Assembly: GCA_021839785.1 (NCBI GenBank)
Contig: JAKCAB010000680.1
Span: 1-8,795, forward strand
Direction: 5' to 3'
From: a bacterium
Lineage (GTDB): Bacteria > Verrucomicrobiota > Verrucomicrobiae > Limisphaerales > J093
Length of the DNA: 8,795 nucleotides
The notes beneath the pieces were generated by a model. It saw nothing but the letters and a program-made list of their open reading frames with translations. It was not told where the DNA came from and made no database searches. Shown here one piece after another: positions 5,996 through 8,795 of the stretch; positions within the stretch are counted from its first letter, which is position 1; every line of letters starts with the position of its first letter. The translations under genes were made by a program, and so were the position numbers.

Positions 5996-6131
5996 GCCGT
6001 TAACGGCAGGCGCGCGGGTGTCCTCACCCGCAGCCGAGCCGCAGAACCTTGGGGAGGAGCGCGGATGTCCAATCCGCGAGCTGGCAGACCCTGTCGTCAG
6101 CGAAACCCCAGGCTGCGACCGCGACGGTCGC
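5996..6131. repeat. Cluster of short stem-loops, likely dispersed intergenic repeat
   Basis: The gene-free DNA between cutA and the riboswitch (5923-6193) holds a palindrome, GCCGTTAACGGC (5996-6007), and three perfect stem-loops. They are GCGGGTG-TCCT-CACCCGC (6014-6031), CGCGGAT-GTCCA-ATCCGCG (6060-6078) and GCGACC-GCGAC-GGTCGC (6115-6131). The first two share TCC in the loop. From memory, paired hairpins of this style recur between genes in Verrucomicrobiota genomes, like REP elements; this needs a genome search. I see no convincing gene here on either strand. The remaining stretches 5923-5995 and 6132-6193 show nothing I can name. Confidence 0.6.
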
Positions 6132-6193
6132 GCGCCCAAACAGGGATGCATCGTCGGCCGCACGCCGGTTGCGGCGGTGGCTGCTGGCGGCGA

Positions 6194-6529
6194 TCACCGC
6201 GGCCCGCCCGTGCTTTCCCCAATCCAAGCCAGGTATCGTTCGGTGCCGGCGCGGAGCGGGAGGGCAACGATTTCGGGCGTGTCGTAAGGGTGCCGGGCGA
6301 GGACCAGGCGTTCGAGCGCGGCCAGCCGCGACTTCCGCGTTTTCATCAGCAACAAGACTTCCGTGCTGCGTTCAAATTTGTCCTGCCACCGATAATGGCT
6401 TTCGATCCGCGGCACCAGGTTCGCGCACGCGACCAATCGCGCTTTAAGCGCTGCCCGCGCCAGCTCGCGGGCAGTCTTCAGGTCGGGCGCGGTGACGAGG
6501 ACCACGGCGAAATTCGCGGCCGTCTTCAT
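6194..6529 (-). CDS. cutA: Divalent-cation tolerance protein CutA
   Basis: CutA is a small trimeric protein with a ferredoxin-like (PII-like) fold, linked in E. coli to copper and other divalent-cation tolerance; its exact biochemical role is unclear. This copy has 111 residues with the family motifs in order: VLVTAPD (10-16), ARLVACANLVP (30-40) with the conserved Cys35, IESHYRWQDK (42-51), E57, LMKTR (61-65), RHPYDTPEIVALP (79-91) and YLAWI (99-103). The length is normal. The ATG at 6529 starts 3 nt after the stop codon of the VWA-like gene, so the two are co-transcribed and cutA is probably translated by coupling; no Shine-Dalgarno is seen. Downstream on the same strand come a hairpin cluster, then the fluoride riboswitch and crcB, so an ion-stress theme is possible but only inferred. 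Confidence 0.95.
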   Translation of the reverse strand: MKTAANFAVVLVTAPDLKTARELARAALKARLVACANLVPRIESHYRWQDKFERSTEVLLLMKTRKSRLAALERLVLARHPYDTPEIVALPLRAGTERYLAWIGESTGGPR

Positions 6530-6532
6530 GGT

Positions 6533-8795
6533 TCAAGATTGGTCCAGCCGTTTCGAGGCGCGGCGCTTGGCGTCGAGCAACCGCGAAGTGACGGCGGTTC
6601 GATCCGGTGCGGGCGGCTTCGGCGGTTCCGCGGGCGCGGCTGGTTTGCCGGTGGGTTCCTTCGGGGCTGCCTCGCCGACGAGCGGTGCGGTCGCCGGCCT
6701 GGCGGGTTGAAAGAGCTCCGGCTTGGGTTCGCCGCTGCCGGTCCGTTGCGCGCGCACCTGCCCGCGGCGGGCCAGCAAGGCATTCAAAGATTCATCGGCT
6801 TGCACCGGCCGCGGCTGGCCGCGCCAGAAAAAGACCAGCCGGCGCAGGTTTTCGGTGGCCTTCAGCCACTCGGCGCGGTCGAGGTAAATGCGCCGCACGC
6901 CGACATCCGCCACGAAGAGCAAGATGGCGAGCTTGAGCAACCATTGCCACAGGTCGCGCGGCTGAAACGTTCGCACCCGATCGTGCAGGAACGGATTTTC
7001 CCCGCCGAGCGGTTGGCCGGGCGGGGGGAGCAATTTGCCGGCGCCGGTCTCCGCGATGCGCCGGAGCAAGTTCGAATTCGGTTCGGTGGCGGCGAACTCC
7101 GGCGAGTAATTGACGCTGGCGCCGACCGCCTGCGTGGCGCGCACCTCGCCGTTCTGGGTCTCGACCAGATTGATCAGGTACGCCCCGACCTCGCGTGTGG
7201 GGAACCGCGCCTCGTAGCGGCCCGGCCCGGTTTGCTTCAGCCGGACGGTCTGCTTCTGGCCTTTCGGGCTGACCACGACGCCTTGGAGGTTCAGGAAATT
7301 GCGGTAGTTGCCCTGCGCGTCGAGGGCTTCCACGCTGAGCACACCTTCGCCGTTTTCCACGGAGACTTCCGTGTTGAAATCGGCGGTGTCGATCCGCCGC
7401 AACGCCCATTGGGCGACCTGCGACCAGAACTGCCGGTATTTCGGCCAGCCCATCCAATCCTGCGCCCACTTGGCCTTGGCGTCGGAAGTGAACGCCACCG
7501 CCCGCCCCAGGCCGAACTGCCAGTGCGCGAGCACCGGGTCGCCCTTGTCGGAAAGCAGCGGCACTTCCGCCCGCGCCTTGGGCGTGGTGCAGACATAGCC
7601 GCGCAAGGTGGGCAATTCGCCGGCGGCGAATCCGCGCAAGATGCCGCTGCTATCGGTGAGCACCGGCTTGAACGGGTCTTCGAAGATCGCCGATTTGAGG
7701 ATGACCATCGCTTCCTTCAAAAAAATTTGCGGCAACTGTGACGGGTCGCGCACGTCGTAAAAACGGCCGCGGCCCTGGTCGGCCATTTTGATCATCGTGT
7801 CCGGGCCCGCGTGGCCGGCGATCAACACCGTGCTGACGGTGATCCGGTCGCCCACGATGGATTGCATGAGTTGGTCGCTCGGCGCGCCGGGGTCGCCGTC
7901 GCTGAAGACGATCATGTGCTTGAGATTGGCCTTGGACTGCTTCAACCCTGGGTTTTGCGGGGCGCCTTGGTAGGCCATTTCCATGACGTGCTGGAAGCTG
8001 GGCAGGTCGCCTTGGTTCATGCCGGCGATGAGACGTCCCTTTTCCTTGCGGTCGCCGACCGCACTTAAGGGAAAGAGCCAGCGATCGTTCCCGTCCCAAA
8101 GCACGACGCCCATCTCGTCCTGCGGGCCGAGCGCGTCGAGCACGCCCAGCGCGCATTCGCGGGCGATTTGATTGCCGTTGTTGAACTCCATGCCGTGCAT
8201 GACAAGCACGACGGCGCCGCTGGGCAGCACCTTCTTGCTGCTCAACTCCATTTCGACCGGCAACGTGGTCTCCAGCGGCGTGCCGCGGTAGCCGCCGGCG
8301 GCGTAGGTTTGGTCGCCCCCGACGCAAACCAGCCCCACGCCGAAGTCGCGCACGGCGCTTTCGAGCAGGCTCATCAACGTGTCGCCGAGATCGCCCGCCG
8401 CGAGGTTGCTGATGAAGATCGCGTCGTAGCTTTGCATCTCCGCGAGCGTCGCCGGAAAGCCGCTCAGATCGCTGAGCTCGGTTTGGAGCTTGGACTCGCG
8501 AAGCGCGTCCGCGAGCGGCCGGTCCTGGGCGGGATCGGCGGACACGATGAGCACGCGCGGTTCGCCGTGCACGCTGGCGAAATTGCCGGCGCGGTTGTTC
8601 TGCGGCACCAGGTCGCCCGGCACGTCCACCTGCACGTCATAGCTGTAGAATCCGGGTTGCGTGAGCGTTTGCGGGAACGTGAAAAGGTTCTTGCCGGCCG
8701 ACAATTCGACCTGCTGTTCGCCGAGATAACGGTCGTTTTGAAAGAGCCGCAACGTGGCCGCGCGGTTCGTGTCCGACTGGACGAAGATGCTGACA
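6533..8795 (-). CDS. VWA/glutamine amidotransferase-like membrane protein, 3' part
   Basis: This is the C-terminal 753 residues of a large envelope protein; the start lies beyond the right edge, and a TTG at 8752 is only an internal Leu. Residues 1-75 look like an Ig/CARDB-type beta domain (FYSYDVQVDVPGDLVPQNNR). Residues about 80-180 begin a class I glutamine amidotransferase-like fold (VLIVSADPAQDRPLADAL, then CVGGDQTYAAGGYRGTPLE), and a VWA-like domain is inserted at about 190-365. The amidotransferase-like part resumes at about 399-467 (DPVLAHWQFGLGRAVAFTSD). More beta sequence follows, then one membrane helix (615-633, LWQWLLKLAILLFVADVGV) and a Pro/Ala-rich, basic tail. I see no amidotransferase catalytic triad, and the VWA metal site is degenerate (MHGME where DxSxS is expected). 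Such proteins occur near MoxR/BatA-type genes in Planctomycetes and Verrucomicrobia; a structural or signalling role is a guess. cutA follows after 3 nt. Confidence 0.88.
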   Translation of the reverse strand, partial: VSIFVQSDTNRAATLRLFQNDRYLGEQQVELSAGKNLFTFPQTLTQPGFYSYDVQVDVPGDLVPQNNRAGNFASVHGEPRVLIVSADPAQDRPLADALRESKLQTELSDLSGFPATLAEMQSYDAIFISNLAAGDLGDTLMSLLESAVRDFGVGLVCVGGDQTYAAGGYRGTPLETTLPVEMELSSKKVLPSGAVVLVMHGMEFNNGNQIARECALGVLDALGPQDEMGVVLWDGNDRWLFPLSAVGDRKEKGRLIAGMNQGDLPSFQHVMEMAYQGAPQNPGLKQSKANLKHMIVFSDGDPGAPSDQLMQSIVGDRITVSTVLIAGHAGPDTMIKMADQGRGRFYDVRDPSQLPQIFLKEAMVILKSAIFEDPFKPVLTDSSGILRGFAAGELPTLRGYVCTTPKARAEVPLLSDKGDPVLAHWQFGLGRAVAFTSDAKAKWAQDWMGWPKYRQFWSQVAQWALRRIDTADFNTEVSVENGEGVLSVEALDAQGNYRNFLNLQGVVVSPKGQKQTVRLKQTGPGRYEARFPTREVGAYLINLVETQNGEVRATQAVGASVNYSPEFAATEPNSNLLRRIAETGAGKLLPPPGQPLGGENPFLHDRVRTFQPRDLWQWLLKLAILLFVADVGVRRIYLDRAEWLKATENLRRLVFFWRGQPRPVQADESLNALLARRGQVRAQRTGSGEPKPELFQPARPATAPLVGEAAPKEPTGKPAAPAEPPKPPAPDRTAVTSRLLDAKRRASKRLDQS

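Noticed and set aside
5923..6193. A small gene between cutA and the riboswitch
   Set aside because: Short frames exist on both strands, but their translations come from the hairpin repeats and show no start signal or recognisable domain.
5843..7741. A 632-codon plus-strand open frame across the riboswitch, hairpin cluster, cutA and the VWA-like gene
   Set aside because: It runs antisense to two clear genes and a riboswitch and has no domain; it stays open because stop codons are rare in this GC-rich DNA.

Overview
The window looks like chromosomal, GC-rich DNA from a Verrucomicrobiota bacterium, probably the Limisphaerales/Pedosphaera side of the phylum. This placement is inferred, not proven. 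It rests on the gene types, on start codons that mostly lack a Shine-Dalgarno sequence, on a large VWA/glutamine-amidotransferase-like membrane protein, and on a cluster of short GC-rich hairpins that resembles dispersed repeats I associate with that group. I see no phage, transposase, CRISPR or tRNA gene.

Layout, left to right. (1) Plus strand: the 3' part of an S41 C-terminal processing protease (cut by the window edge), then tsaD (tRNA t6A synthesis) 39 nt downstream in the same frame. (2) Minus strand: a 77-residue single-cluster ferredoxin, convergent with tsaD, with a good intrinsic terminator between them. (3) Plus strand: an FAH-family hydrolase/isomerase divergent from the ferredoxin, then proS (prolyl-tRNA synthetase, bacterial type with an editing insert). 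The 71-nt FAH-proS gap is full of overlapping palindromes. (4) A 40-nt imperfect inverted repeat fills most of the short convergent gap after proS. (5) Minus strand, reading right to left: the 3' part of a large VWA-like membrane protein (cut by the window edge), cutA 3 nt after it, about 270 nt of gene-free DNA with three stem-loops, a fluoride (crcB-motif) riboswitch, crcB, and a DUF190 gene 1 nt after crcB.

The clearest functional unit is the fluoride-response module: riboswitch, CrcB fluoride exporter and DUF190 partner, with CutA (metal-ion tolerance) just upstream. The riboswitch has the conserved 3' strand, a plausible pseudoknot, and an expression-platform hairpin that would compete with the aptamer and end in UUUU at the crcB start codon. 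The other genes are mostly housekeeping. The least explained items are the noncoding structures (proS leader, proS/DUF190 inverted repeat, the hairpin cluster beside the riboswitch) and the VWA-like protein, whose metal-binding motif looks lost.
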